Origin: an uncultured bacterium
GTDB taxonomy: Bacteria; Bacteroidota; Bacteroidia; Bacteroidales; Bacteroidaceae
Reading direction: 5' to 3'
Assembly: GCA_905216025.1 (NCBI GenBank)
Contig: CAJMSE010000027.1
Coordinates: forward strand, 1 to 28,999
DNA length: 28,999 nucleotides
Below are positions 21,766-28,999 of this stretch, piece after piece (position 1 is the stretch's first letter; each line of letters begins with the position of its first letter). The position numbers and the translations under genes were made by a program. Below the pieces are notes generated by a model that worked only from the letters and a program-made list of their open reading frames with translations, did no database searches and was not told the DNA's origin.

Positions 21766-22998
21766 ATGGTACTAAACTATATTTGGATAGCGTTCTTCCT
21801 CGTTGCGTTCGCCGTGGCCGTCGTCCGGCTTGTCTTTTTCGGCGATACGGCGGTGTTTCCCGCCATCATGGACTCCACGTTCGCTTCGTCGAAGACTGCG
21901 TTTGAGATATCGCTCGGCCTCACCGGAGTGCTCTCCCTGTGGCTCGGAATAATGAAGATAGGCGAGCGCGGCGGTCTCACGGACCTGCTCGCCCGTGCCC
22001 TCAGTCCCGTCTTCGTGCGTCTTTTCCCCGACATTCCCAAGGGCCATCCCGTCACGGGAAGCATCTTTATGAACATCGCCGCCAACATGCTGAGTCTCGA
22101 CAACGCCGCCACGCCGCTCGGCCTGAAGGCCATGGAGCAGCTCCAGGAGCTCAACCCGAAGAAAGACACGGCCACCAACCCGATGATAATGTTCCTCGTT
22201 CTCAACACGAGCGGGCTGACGCTGATACCCGTCAGCATCATGGTCTACCGAGCCCAGATGGGTGCCGCGGCGCCCACGGACGTCTTCGTGCCCCTTCTCC
22301 TCGCCACGTTCTTCTCCACGCTGACCGGTATCGTCGTCACGAGCATCTATCAGCGGATAAACCTCATCAACCGTACCATGCTGCTGTTCCTCGGCGGCAT
22401 GTGCGCCGCCGTGGCCGCGGTGATATGCCTTTTCGGCAGCATGGACCGCGAGATGATGGGCACCGTCAGCACCACCGCGGCCAATATCCTCCTTCTGACC
22501 ATCATCGTGTGCTTCATCCTCGCCGGTGTGCGCCGCCGCATAAATGTCTACGACGCGTTCATCGACGGCGCGAAGGAAGGCTTCAGCACGGCCGTCCGCA
22601 TCATCCCATATCTCGTTGCCATCCTCGTCGCCGTCGGTGTGTTCCGCGCCTCGGGCGCCATGGACCTGCTCATCGGCGGCATCCGCTGGGCCGTTGAGGC
22701 CTGCGGAGGCAACAGCGACTTCGTGGGCGCCCTGCCCACGGCACTGATGAAGCCCCTCTCGGGCAGCGGGGCGCGCGGCATGATGGTTGACGCCATGAGC
22801 ACCTACGGCGCCGACTCGTTCGTGGGCCGCCTGAGCTGCATCTTCCAGGGCTCCACCGACACCACGTTCTACATCCTCGCCGTCTACTTCGGCAGCGTGG
22901 GCGTGCGCCACACCCGCCATGCAGTCACCTGCGGACTGCTTGCCGATGCCGCCGGCGTGATGGCGGCGATAGGGGTGGGGTATCTGTTCTTCGGGTGA
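21766..22998 (+). CDS. SpmA-SpmB-type nucleoside-recognition (Gate) domain membrane protein
   Basis: Encodes 410 residues from ATG 21766, where the first hydrophobic segment (MVLNYIWIAFFLVAFAVAVV) begins; an in-frame ATG at 21733 would add 11 basic residues. It is an integral membrane protein with about eight hydrophobic segments. The N-terminal half has the SpmA-like pattern (SLGLTGVLSLWLGIMKIGER, HPVTGSIFMNIAANMLSLDN, AATPLGLKAM). The C-terminal half has the SpmB-like pattern (AVRIIPYLVAILVAVGVFR, ALMKPLSGSGARGMMVD, FQGSTDTTFYILAVYFGSVG). Two genes in Bacillus are thus fused in one. The organism is not expected to sporulate, so the name is historical; a transport role is assumed from the Gate domain and the substrate is unknown. 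It has a consensus promoter and follows a terminator, so it starts a new unit. Confidence 0.88.
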   Translation: MVLNYIWIAFFLVAFAVAVVRLVFFGDTAVFPAIMDSTFASSKTAFEISLGLTGVLSLWLGIMKIGERGGLTDLLARALSPVFVRLFPDIPKGHPVTGSIFMNIAANMLSLDNAATPLGLKAMEQLQELNPKKDTATNPMIMFLVLNTSGLTLIPVSIMVYRAQMGAAAPTDVFVPLLLATFFSTLTGIVVTSIYQRINLINRTMLLFLGGMCAAVAAVICLFGSMDREMMGTVSTTAANILLLTIIVCFILAGVRRRINVYDAFIDGAKEGFSTAVRIIPYLVAILVAVGVFRASGAMDLLIGGIRWAVEACGGNSDFVGALPTALMKPLSGSGARGMMVDAMSTYGADSFVGRLSCIFQGSTDTTFYILAVYFGSVGVRHTRHAVTCGLLADAAGVMAAIGVGYLFFG

Positions 22999-23068
22999 CC
23001 GAGGTTGCTGAAACAGCTGAAAAGCAACAATAGAATAAAAGAAGAAACCAAATAAGAACCATACACGC

Positions 23069-23635
23069 ATGGACGACGGCAAGAAGAGAATAGACAGCTA
23101 CAAGAGCCTTACGGTCTACCGGAAGGCGGAGTGTGTGTATGACATAACATTCTATTTTGTCAGAGTTTTCCTCGACCGTGGCCACGACCGCACGGCCGAT
23201 CAGATGCAGCAGGCCGCCCGCTCGGGCAAGCAGAACATCGTCAAGGGATACAGCGACGCCGGAGGCTCGACCGAATCGGAACACAAGCTGACCGTGATTG
23301 CGAAGGGAAGCCTTGAGGAATTGAAAGAGGACTATAAGGACTATCTGCGCAATCACAACATGGAGATATGGGATGCGCAGCATTGGAAATACAAGGCCTG
23401 CCAGCCGCTGTTCCGCCGGCATAACGACAGCGCATACTACCGGCGGCAGATTGAAGGCCGCGGCGCGGAGGATATAGCCAACATCGCGCTGATAGTGATA
23501 TACCAGACTCTCGCCCTGCTGCGTGGACTCATAGACCGGCAAGACCGCCTGTTTCTTGAAAATGGAGGGATAAGAGAGCAGAGATACAAGGCAAGGATAC
23601 AGGCAAGAGATAAGAAGAAAGGTAATGAGAGGTAG
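23069..23635 (+). CDS. Four-helix-bundle protein (S23-type, suffix-domain form)
   Basis: Encodes 188 residues. The N-terminal part of about 130 residues matches the four-helix-bundle family first seen as ORFs in 23S rRNA intervening sequences: SYKSLTVYRKAECVYDITFY, RTADQMQQAARSGKQNIVKG and STESEHKLTVIAKGSLEEL. A C-terminal helix (GAEDIANIALIVIYQTLALL) and a basic tail correspond to the suffix domain of free-standing Bacteroidetes forms. There is no rRNA around it. It is cytoplasmic and of unknown function; the ring-forming bundle has been proposed to bind nucleic acids or proteins. It lies 70 bases after the SpmAB-like gene with no terminator between, so it may be co-transcribed. Confidence 0.88.
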   Translation: MDDGKKRIDSYKSLTVYRKAECVYDITFYFVRVFLDRGHDRTADQMQQAARSGKQNIVKGYSDAGGSTESEHKLTVIAKGSLEELKEDYKDYLRNHNMEIWDAQHWKYKACQPLFRRHNDSAYYRRQIEGRGAEDIANIALIVIYQTLALLRGLIDRQDRLFLENGGIREQRYKARIQARDKKKGNER

Positions 23636-23765
23636 GGAAGAAGCAGGAATTTGGTAGGGAAGAGGTAGGTGTTTGGTAGGGAGGGTAGGGTCGTTAGGGA
23701 CCTTACAACACCTAACCGGCCTTATCCTCCCTACCCAAACCCTACCATCCCTTACTTCTCTCTCC
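23636..23765. repeat. GGTAGGG word array with inverted arm
   Basis: Downstream of the stop, words of the form [T]GGTAGGGA repeat irregularly to 23700, followed at 23727-23752 by the reverse complement (CCTCCCTACCCAAACCCTAC). Bases 23679-23699 hold four GGG runs with loops of 1, 2 and 6 bases, a candidate G-quadruplex on the plus strand. Confidence 0.75.
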
Positions 23766-23796
23766 CTCCCATCATAATAATAAAACAAAGAAAACA

Positions 23797-25236
23797 ATGG
23801 CATCATTAAAATCACTGGCAAAAGACACAGCCATCTATGGCCTGTCGAGCATCGTGGGGCGCTTCCTCAACTATCTTCTCGTGCCGCTCTATACGGCGCG
23901 GCTCTCGGCCGAGAGCGGCGGTTACGGCGTGATAACAAATGTATATGCCTATACGGCACTGATACTCGTGATACTCACTTACGGCATGGAGACGACCCTG
24001 TTCCGCTACTCCAACAAGGATGGTGAGAACGCGGATACAGTATTTTCAACAGCATTGAAATCCGTTTCCGTCACCTCACTGATGTTTATCGTGCTCGTGC
24101 TGGCGTTCATCTCGCCCCTTTCCGCGGCCATGGGCTACGGCAGTCATCCGGCATATATATGGACCATGGCCGTCACCGTGGCGGTAGATGCTGTCCACTG
24201 CATACTCTTTGCCCGCCTGCGCTACGAGAAGCGGCCCGTCAAGTTTGCCGCCCTCAAGCTGCTTTTCATCATCCTGAACATCGTCCTGAACATACTGTTC
24301 TTCGTCGTACTGCCCGATTTTGCGGGCTGTCCGGTCGATGTGGGCTATGCCTTCTATATCAATCTCGCATGTTCGATAATAGTGACTCTCTGCTTTACCA
24401 AGGAGATAAAGACGGCGTTCGGCGTGTCTTTCGACCGTGCTTTGCTGCGCCGCATGCTCTCCTATAGCTGGCCTATACTCATCCTCGGCATCGCCGGCAT
24501 ACTGAACCAGGCGGCCGACAAGATACTCTTCCCCTATCTCTACGACGGGCCCAACGCCCACGGCGAACTCGGAATATACGGCGCCGCCTCGAAGATAGCC
24601 ATGATCATGGCCATGATAACCCAGGCCTTCCGCTATGCCTACGAGCCCTTCGTCTTCGGCAAGGCCAAGGACCGCGACAGCCGCGAGACCTACGCCAAGG
24701 CGATGAAATACTTTATCATCTTCACGCTGATGGCCTTCCTCATCGTCACGGGTTACCTCGGACTGCTGAAGTACATCATCGGGCGCGACTACTGGAGCGG
24801 CCTGCGCGTGGTGCCGATAGTGATGGCGGCCGAGATAATGATGGGCGTTTACTTCAACCTGTCGTTCTGGTACAAGCTCACCGACCGCACCATCTGGGGT
24901 GCATGGTTCTCGGGCATCGGCTGTGCCGTGCTCATCACGGTGAACGTGCTCTTCGTTCCGCGCTGCGGATATATGGCCTGCGCATGGGCGGGCGTGGCCG
25001 GCTACGGCACCGCCATGACCCTGTCTTACATCGCCGGCCGCCGCTATTACCCGATAGACTATCCCCTCGGGCGCATCGCGGCCTACGTGCTCCTTGCCGC
25101 CGTGCTCTTCTACGGCATGACGGTGGCCAACGCCGGCCTTGCCCTGTGGGCGGCTCTGGCGGTGAACACCGTGCTCGTGGCGGTGTTCGCGGGAGTGGTG
25201 GCGAAGCTGGAGAAGCCCCACCCGGCCTCAAAGTGA
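23797..25236 (+). CDS. Polysaccharide/lipid-linked oligosaccharide flippase (Wzx/MATE-like)
   Basis: Encodes 479 residues. It is an integral inner-membrane protein with about 12-14 hydrophobic segments. The N-terminus MASLKSLAKDTAIYGLSSIV, then GRFLNYLLVPLYT, is the usual start of Bacteroidetes polysaccharide-biosynthesis flippases, with the later AADKILFPYLYDG, YGAASKIAMIMAMITQAFRYAYEPFVF and FNLSFWYKLTDRT segments in order. Such proteins move lipid-linked sugar units across the inner membrane. No glycosyltransferases are adjacent; a stand-alone gene of this type next to S46/M16 peptidase genes suggests a core-envelope role rather than a capsule cluster. The last codons (KPHPASK plus TGA) are supplied by copies of the dispersed AAGCCCCACCCGGCCTC element, so the native C-terminus was probably replaced. 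Confidence 0.9.
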   Translation: MASLKSLAKDTAIYGLSSIVGRFLNYLLVPLYTARLSAESGGYGVITNVYAYTALILVILTYGMETTLFRYSNKDGENADTVFSTALKSVSVTSLMFIVLVLAFISPLSAAMGYGSHPAYIWTMAVTVAVDAVHCILFARLRYEKRPVKFAALKLLFIILNIVLNILFFVVLPDFAGCPVDVGYAFYINLACSIIVTLCFTKEIKTAFGVSFDRALLRRMLSYSWPILILGIAGILNQAADKILFPYLYDGPNAHGELGIYGAASKIAMIMAMITQAFRYAYEPFVFGKAKDRDSRETYAKAMKYFIIFTLMAFLIVTGYLGLLKYIIGRDYWSGLRVVPIVMAAEIMMGVYFNLSFWYKLTDRTIWGAWFSGIGCAVLITVNVLFVPRCGYMACAWAGVAGYGTAMTLSYIAGRRYYPIDYPLGRIAAYVLLAAVLFYGMTVANAGLALWAALAVNTVLVAVFAGVVAKLEKPHPASK

Positions 25237-25266
25237 AGCCCCTCCCGACCTCCCCAAAGGGGAGGA
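25211..25266. repeat. Dispersed element copies over and after the flippase stop
   Basis: Bases 25211-25230 (GAAGCCCCACCCGGCCTCAA) form the last codons of the flippase. Bases 25234-25266 start TGAAGCCCCTCCCGACC and end CCCCAAAGGGGAGGAG; the TGA is the stop codon. Confidence 0.87.
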
Positions 25267-25290
25267 GAAAGGGAGAGAGGCCGGCATCGC

Positions 25291-25412
25291 TGGGAGAAAC
25301 GGGAGCCTTGGGAGAGATGGGAGGCATGAGAAGGAATGTGATTGCCATCGGTGCAGTGCTCTCCTGGCTTCCCATGATTCCCATCATCTCCCAGAATTCC
25401 CAGCCCTCCCAT
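25291..25412. repeat. 9-bp phased TGGGAGNNN array with inverted arm
   Basis: At 25291-25335 five units of exactly 9 bp begin [TC]GGGAG or TGAGA. At 25368-25412 the reverse complement (TTCCCATGATTCCCATCATC and CTCCCAGAATTCCCAGCC) repeats with 9-10 bp spacing. A transcript would fold into a long imperfect hairpin. Same word as at 1601-1667. Confidence 0.78.
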
Positions 25413-25428
25413 TACCCTCCGCATGGCT

Positions 25429-25460
25429 TCCTCCCCTTAGGGAAGGTCAGGAGGGGCCCT
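25429..25460. repeat. Dispersed element, reverse orientation
   Basis: CCTCCCCTTAGGGAAGGTC followed by AGGAGGGGCCCT, a reverse copy with a slightly altered core, 35 bases before the S46 peptidase start. Confidence 0.8.
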
Positions 25461-25494
25461 CAGGGGCCAAAATTGAAAACCTAATAAAAACAAT

Positions 25495-27615
25495 ATGATA
25501 ATGAAAAGAATCACTTTTATCGCGGCGGCGATGCTCGCCGTGACGTCCGCAAAGGCCGATGAGGGCATGTGGACACTCTACGACCTGCCGCAGGCTGTCT
25601 ATGAGCAGATGCAGGCAGAGGGCTTCACCATGCCCTACGACGGTCTCTACAAGAGCAGCAATGCCATCAAGAACTGTGTCGTCAACTTCAGCGGATACTG
25701 CTCGGGAGTGGTAGTGTCGCCCGACGGACTCGTGTTTACCAACCACCACTGCGGCTTCGAGGCCATCCGCAGCCACTCAACAGTGGAACACGACTACATG
25801 CTCAACGGCTTCTACGCCAAGAGCTACGCCGAGGAACTGCCCAACAAGGACATGTTTGTCAGCTTCATGGTGGAGCAGAAGGATATCACGTCGAAGCTCG
25901 ACAGCATGGGCATCAACACAATGCTGCCGTCGCGTCAGGAGGCTTTCCTCGACTCGATAGAGAACGCTTGGTCGAAAGACGTCAAGGCGAACGACTCCAC
26001 CCTGCGCCTCGAGATAAAGCCGTTCTATGAGGGAAACAAGTATTATGCCACCACTTATCGCGACTTCACCGACCTTCGCCTCGTCTTCACCATACCCAAG
26101 TCGATGGGAAAATATGGCGGCGAGACGGACAACTGGATGTGGCCGCGGCAGACCTGCGACTTCTCCGTGTTCCGCATCTATGCCGACCCGAAGACAAACG
26201 GTCCGGCGGCATACAGCGAGGACAACGTGCCCTACCGCCCGTCGTCGTGGGCTCCCGTGTCGATGGAAGGCTACAAGGACGGCGACTTCTCGATGACCAT
26301 CGGCTATCCCGGCAGCACCAACCGCTATCTCTCCTCGTACGGCATACGCCAGCGCCGCGACGCCATCAACGAGCCGCGGGCCCAGGTGCGCGGCGTGAAG
26401 CAGGACGTGATGATCCGCCACATGCGCGCCGATGAGGCCGTGCGCATCAAGTACGACTCGAAATACGCCCAAAGCTCCAACTACTGGAAAAACTCGCTCG
26501 GCATGAACAAGTGCATCGACAGCATCGGACTCATCCGGCAGAAGGCCGACTTCGAGGCGAAGATACGCCACTATCAGGACTCTACGGGCTACCTGAAGGG
26601 CAAGCTCGACTTCGACGTCATGTCGCGCCTGTATGACAAGCGCATAGCCGTGCGCCGGGCGATGACCGTCTTCACCGAGACGTTCTTCCGCACCAACGAG
26701 CTGGCGAGCCGTGCGCTCCGCGCCCACAACGGCTCCGAGGTGAAGGGACCGGAGGGCAAGAAGTCGAAGCAGTATATAGAGTTTGCCGACAACAGTGCCG
26801 AGTGGGACGAGGCACTCGACAGGGAGGTCTATGCCGTGCTGCTGAAAAACTACCGCGAGCAGGTGGACGCCAAGTATCTGCCCGACTTCTACAAGACCAT
26901 CGACAGCCGCTTCGGCGGCGATTACGCCAAATATGTGGACTACCTGTATGCCAACTCGATGCTCATGAAGAGCGGAAAGAAAATATACATCAACAAGAAG
27001 AGCTTTAACAAAGACCTCGGCGTGCAGATGGGGCTCGACATAATGAGCATGTATGCCACCCTCGGCGAGCCGCTCACGGCATCCATCGACTCCATCGACG
27101 TGCAGGAGCGCTATCTCTGCGCGGCCAAGATACGCATGGAAGAAGACATGCCCCATTACAGCGACGCCAACTTCACCATGCGCCTCAGCTACGGACAGGT
27201 GGGCGGATTCACCCTCGGCGGACGCCCCTCGGGCTACTATACCGAGGCTTCCAGCATCGTGGACAAGATGAACAAGGGCGACAAAGTAATCGACTACTTC
27301 GCCGAGCCGATAATGAAGACCCTCTTCTCGGCCACCGACTTCGGACCCTATACCGACAAGACCACGGGCAAGATGCAGCTCTGCTTCCTCACCAACAACG
27401 ACATCACGGGCGGCAACAGTGGCTCGCCGATGTTCAACGGACGCGGCGAACTCATCGGACTGGCCTTCGACGGCAACTGGGACAGCCTCTCGAGCGACAT
27501 CTTCTTCGACAGCAAGCTGGCCCGCTGCATCGGCGTAGACATCCGCTACGTGCTCTTCATGATGGACCGCTGGGGACATGCCGACCGCCTGCTGAAGGAG
27601 ATTAACGCCAAGTAA
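25495..27615 (+). CDS. S46 family dipeptidyl-peptidase (DPP7-type by the S1 residue)
   Basis: Encodes 706 residues (ATG 25501, two codons later, is equally plausible). The signal peptide MKRITFIAAAMLAVTSAKA precedes DEGMWTLYDLP, the usual mature start of S46 enzymes. The chymotrypsin-fold catalytic residues are visible: His85 in FTNHHCGFEAIRSHST, an Asp in the DNWMWPRQTCDFSVFRIYAD region, and Ser642 in DITGGNSGSPMFN. Eighteen residues after the serine is Gly660 (AFDGNWDSLSSD). In Porphyromonas gingivalis this position is Gly in DPP7 and Arg in the acidic-specific DPP11, so hydrophobic/broad P1 specificity is inferred. Role: periplasmic release of dipeptides from oligopeptides for uptake by an amino-acid-using bacterium. 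The M16 peptidase gene follows after 10 bases, suggesting a two-gene proteolysis operon. Confidence 0.95.
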   Translation: MIMKRITFIAAAMLAVTSAKADEGMWTLYDLPQAVYEQMQAEGFTMPYDGLYKSSNAIKNCVVNFSGYCSGVVVSPDGLVFTNHHCGFEAIRSHSTVEHDYMLNGFYAKSYAEELPNKDMFVSFMVEQKDITSKLDSMGINTMLPSRQEAFLDSIENAWSKDVKANDSTLRLEIKPFYEGNKYYATTYRDFTDLRLVFTIPKSMGKYGGETDNWMWPRQTCDFSVFRIYADPKTNGPAAYSEDNVPYRPSSWAPVSMEGYKDGDFSMTIGYPGSTNRYLSSYGIRQRRDAINEPRAQVRGVKQDVMIRHMRADEAVRIKYDSKYAQSSNYWKNSLGMNKCIDSIGLIRQKADFEAKIRHYQDSTGYLKGKLDFDVMSRLYDKRIAVRRAMTVFTETFFRTNELASRALRAHNGSEVKGPEGKKSKQYIEFADNSAEWDEALDREVYAVLLKNYREQVDAKYLPDFYKTIDSRFGGDYAKYVDYLYANSMLMKSGKKIYINKKSFNKDLGVQMGLDIMSMYATLGEPLTASIDSIDVQERYLCAAKIRMEEDMPHYSDANFTMRLSYGQVGGFTLGGRPSGYYTEASSIVDKMNKGDKVIDYFAEPIMKTLFSATDFGPYTDKTTGKMQLCFLTNNDITGGNSGSPMFNGRGELIGLAFDGNWDSLSSDIFFDSKLARCIGVDIRYVLFMMDRWGHADRLLKEINAK

Positions 27616-27625
27616 GAGCAGCTCC

Positions 27626-28855
27626 ATGCAGTATAACACAGCAACGCTTCCCAACGGCTTGCGCATAATCCACCGGCAGGATTCCTCGCCGGTGGTTTAT
27701 TGCGGATATGCCATCAGTGCCGGCACGCGCGACGAGCTGCCGGGCGAGGAGGGCATGGCCCACTTCTGCGAGCATGTCACCTTCAAGGGTACGGCCCGCC
27801 GCAGCGCGCTCCGCATCATCAACAGTCTCGAGAGCGTGGGCGGAGAGCTGAACGCCTTTACCACGAAGGAGCATACCGTATACTACGCCGCCATACTGAA
27901 AGACCACGTCAGGCGTGCCGCCGACCTGCTGACGGACATCGTCTTCCACAGCACCTACCCGCAGGCCGAGACGGAGAAGGAGGTCGCCGTGATATGCGAC
28001 GAGATTGAGAGCTACAACGACTCGCCCGCCGAACTGATATACGACGATTTCGAGAACATCATCTTCAGCGGCCACCCGCTGGGACACAACATCCTCGGGC
28101 AGGCCGACCGCCTGCGCACCTACGGTCCGGAGGATGCCCGCCGCTTCACCGCCGCCCGCTACCGGCCCTGCAATGCCGTGTTCTTCGCCTGCGGCGACAT
28201 CAGTTTCAGCAGCCTTACGACCTTCCTGCGGCGTGCCACGTCAGACTTTGCGCCGGCCGAACCGATGCCGGTGCGTACGGCGGGTGCGGCGCTGCCTGAT
28301 TATACCGCCGGCGTGCATGTGGTGAACCGGGGCACGCACCAGTCGCACGTGCTCATCGGCAGCAGGGCATACAGCATGCACGACAGCCGCCGCATGGCCC
28401 TCTGCCTGCTGAGCAACATGCTCGGCGGTCCGGGAATGAACGCCCGGCTGAACATCGCCCTGCGCGAGCGCAACGCCCTCGTCTACACCGTAGACAGCAG
28501 CATCGTCAGCTACTCCGACACCGGCATGTGGTGCATCTACTTCGGTTGCGACCCGCACGACATCTCGCGCTGCCGCCGCCTCGTGCGCCGCGAGCTCGAC
28601 CGCATGGCCTCGCGCCCGCTGTCTGAAGCCCGTCTCGCCGCCGCCAAGCGGCAGATAAAGGGCCAGATTGCCGTGGCGTGCGATAACCGCGAGAGCTTCG
28701 CCCTCGACGTCGGCAAGACATTCCTGCACTACGGCCGCGGCAAGGACATCGCCGCCACGTTCGACAGGATAGACGCCCTGACGCCGGAAGACCTCCGCCG
28801 CACGGCCGAGGAGCTGTTCGCCCCCGAACTCACGACGACGCTGATATATAAATAA
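27626..28855 (+). CDS. M16 family zinc metallopeptidase (insulinase/processing-peptidase type)
   Basis: Encodes 409 residues with a complete active half. The inverted zinc motif HxxEH is present as HFCEH (His46, Glu49, His50) in GMAHFCEHVTFKGT, and the third ligand, a Glu near 126, lies in EVAVICDEIESYND. Further family features are ELNAFTTKEHTVYYAAIL, SGHPLGHNILG and, in the second domain, the substrate-binding ERNALVYTVDSSIVSYSDTG. This corresponds to the M16B single-unit form, which usually dimerises. No signal peptide is seen, so it is probably cytoplasmic, unlike the secreted S46 enzyme before it (10-base gap). Together they may complete degradation of imported peptides. An octamer tandem array starts at the base after its stop codon. 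Confidence 0.93.
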   Translation: MQYNTATLPNGLRIIHRQDSSPVVYCGYAISAGTRDELPGEEGMAHFCEHVTFKGTARRSALRIINSLESVGGELNAFTTKEHTVYYAAILKDHVRRAADLLTDIVFHSTYPQAETEKEVAVICDEIESYNDSPAELIYDDFENIIFSGHPLGHNILGQADRLRTYGPEDARRFTAARYRPCNAVFFACGDISFSSLTTFLRRATSDFAPAEPMPVRTAGAALPDYTAGVHVVNRGTHQSHVLIGSRAYSMHDSRRMALCLLSNMLGGPGMNARLNIALRERNALVYTVDSSIVSYSDTGMWCIYFGCDPHDISRCRRLVRRELDRMASRPLSEARLAAAKRQIKGQIAVACDNRESFALDVGKTFLHYGRGKDIAATFDRIDALTPEDLRRTAEELFAPELTTTLIYK

Positions 28856-28999
28856 GGTTATGAGGTTATAAGGTTATAAGGTTATGAGGTTATGAGGTTA
28901 TAAGGTTATAAGGTTATAAGGTTATGAGGTTATGAGGTTATGAGGTTATAAGGTTATGAGGTTATAAGGTTTTGGGGTTTTGAGGTTATTAGGTTATAA
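28856..28999. repeat. Tandem array of 18 octamers GGTTATRA, running off the window
   Basis: Starting at the first base after the TAA stop, 18 units of exactly 8 bp fill the rest of the window. Units 1-14 are GGTTATGA or GGTTATAA in irregular order. Units 15-18 are GGTTTTGG, GGTTTTGA, GGTTATTA and GGTTATAA. There are no unique spacers, so it is not a CRISPR array. Confidence 0.95.

Noticed and set aside
21772..23082. Long minus-strand frame opposite the SpmA/B-type gene
   Set aside because: Composition is Glu/His/Gly/Arg-rich shadow sequence and the opposite strand encodes a clear membrane protein with promoter and start.
23069..23635. Four-helix-bundle gene as evidence of an rRNA intervening sequence
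   Set aside because: No 23S rRNA sequence flanks it; free-standing forms are common in Bacteroidetes.
25777..27666. Long minus-strand open frame opposite the S46 peptidase
   Set aside because: Shadow frame with biased His/Val/Ala/Leu composition; the plus-strand gene has complete catalytic motifs.
28856..28999. Repeat array as a possible CRISPR
   Set aside because: Units are 8 bp and contiguous with no unique spacers, and no cas genes are nearby.

Overview
The window looks like a chromosome segment of a Bacteroidales bacterium, probably a Prevotellaceae-like member. The evidence is: several promoters with the Bacteroidetes -7 box TAnnTTTG (two with a TTTG box 19 bp upstream); families largely confined to Bacteroidales (DUF3575, DUF5119, fimbrillin, DUF3943, long-form LepB followed by a degenerate paralogue and WbqC, S46 dipeptidyl-peptidase); lipoproteins with LruC/DUF4842 domains; and a small MNKxYIKP-type peptide. 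Genus is not determinable from this alone.

Layout. 1-930: C-terminal part of a DEAD-box RNA helicase. 931-2060: largely non-coding and repeat-rich, with a small minus-strand peptide gene and the orphaned C-terminal tail of a surface protein. 2063-5077: two envelope proteins, a GxQxGxxN-repeat/beta-barrel protein and a DUF3943 protein. 5151-8725: housekeeping block dapB, lepB, a signal-peptidase paralogue lacking the catalytic residues, and wbqC-like. 8829-21562: surface-structure region made of three LruC lipoproteins, an orphan minimal nucleotidyltransferase and a fimbrial operon (DUF3575 -> DUF5119/FimB-like -> fimbrillin -> large tip-like fimbrillin). 21766-28855: SpmA/SpmB-type fusion membrane protein, four-helix-bundle protein, Wzx-type flippase, secreted S46 dipeptidyl-peptidase and M16 peptidase. 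The last 144 bases are an octamer tandem array.

How it works together. The fimbrial operon runs from outer-membrane accessory protein to shaft and tip subunits. A terminator-like hairpin lies between shaft and tip genes. The operon's first gene is split into two frames at a run of nine Cs: the promoter, start codon and signal peptide are in one frame and the mature protein is in another. Removing one C would join them, so this copy reads as an OFF state of a phase-variable switch or as a sequence error. Three LruC lipoproteins with the same bipartite plan lie around this operon, one divergent from it and one downstream, and may belong to the same surface system.

The other notable layer is non-coding. 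A dispersed element of about 30 bp (core CTCCCCAAAGGGGAG plus GCCCCTCCCGGCC) occurs more than ten times. It supplies stop codons for two genes and sits inside one reading frame twice in two different frames. Separately, many intergenic spaces carry arrays of a short iterated word (7-10 bp, a different word at each place), often starting at a stop codon and often paired with an inverted array.
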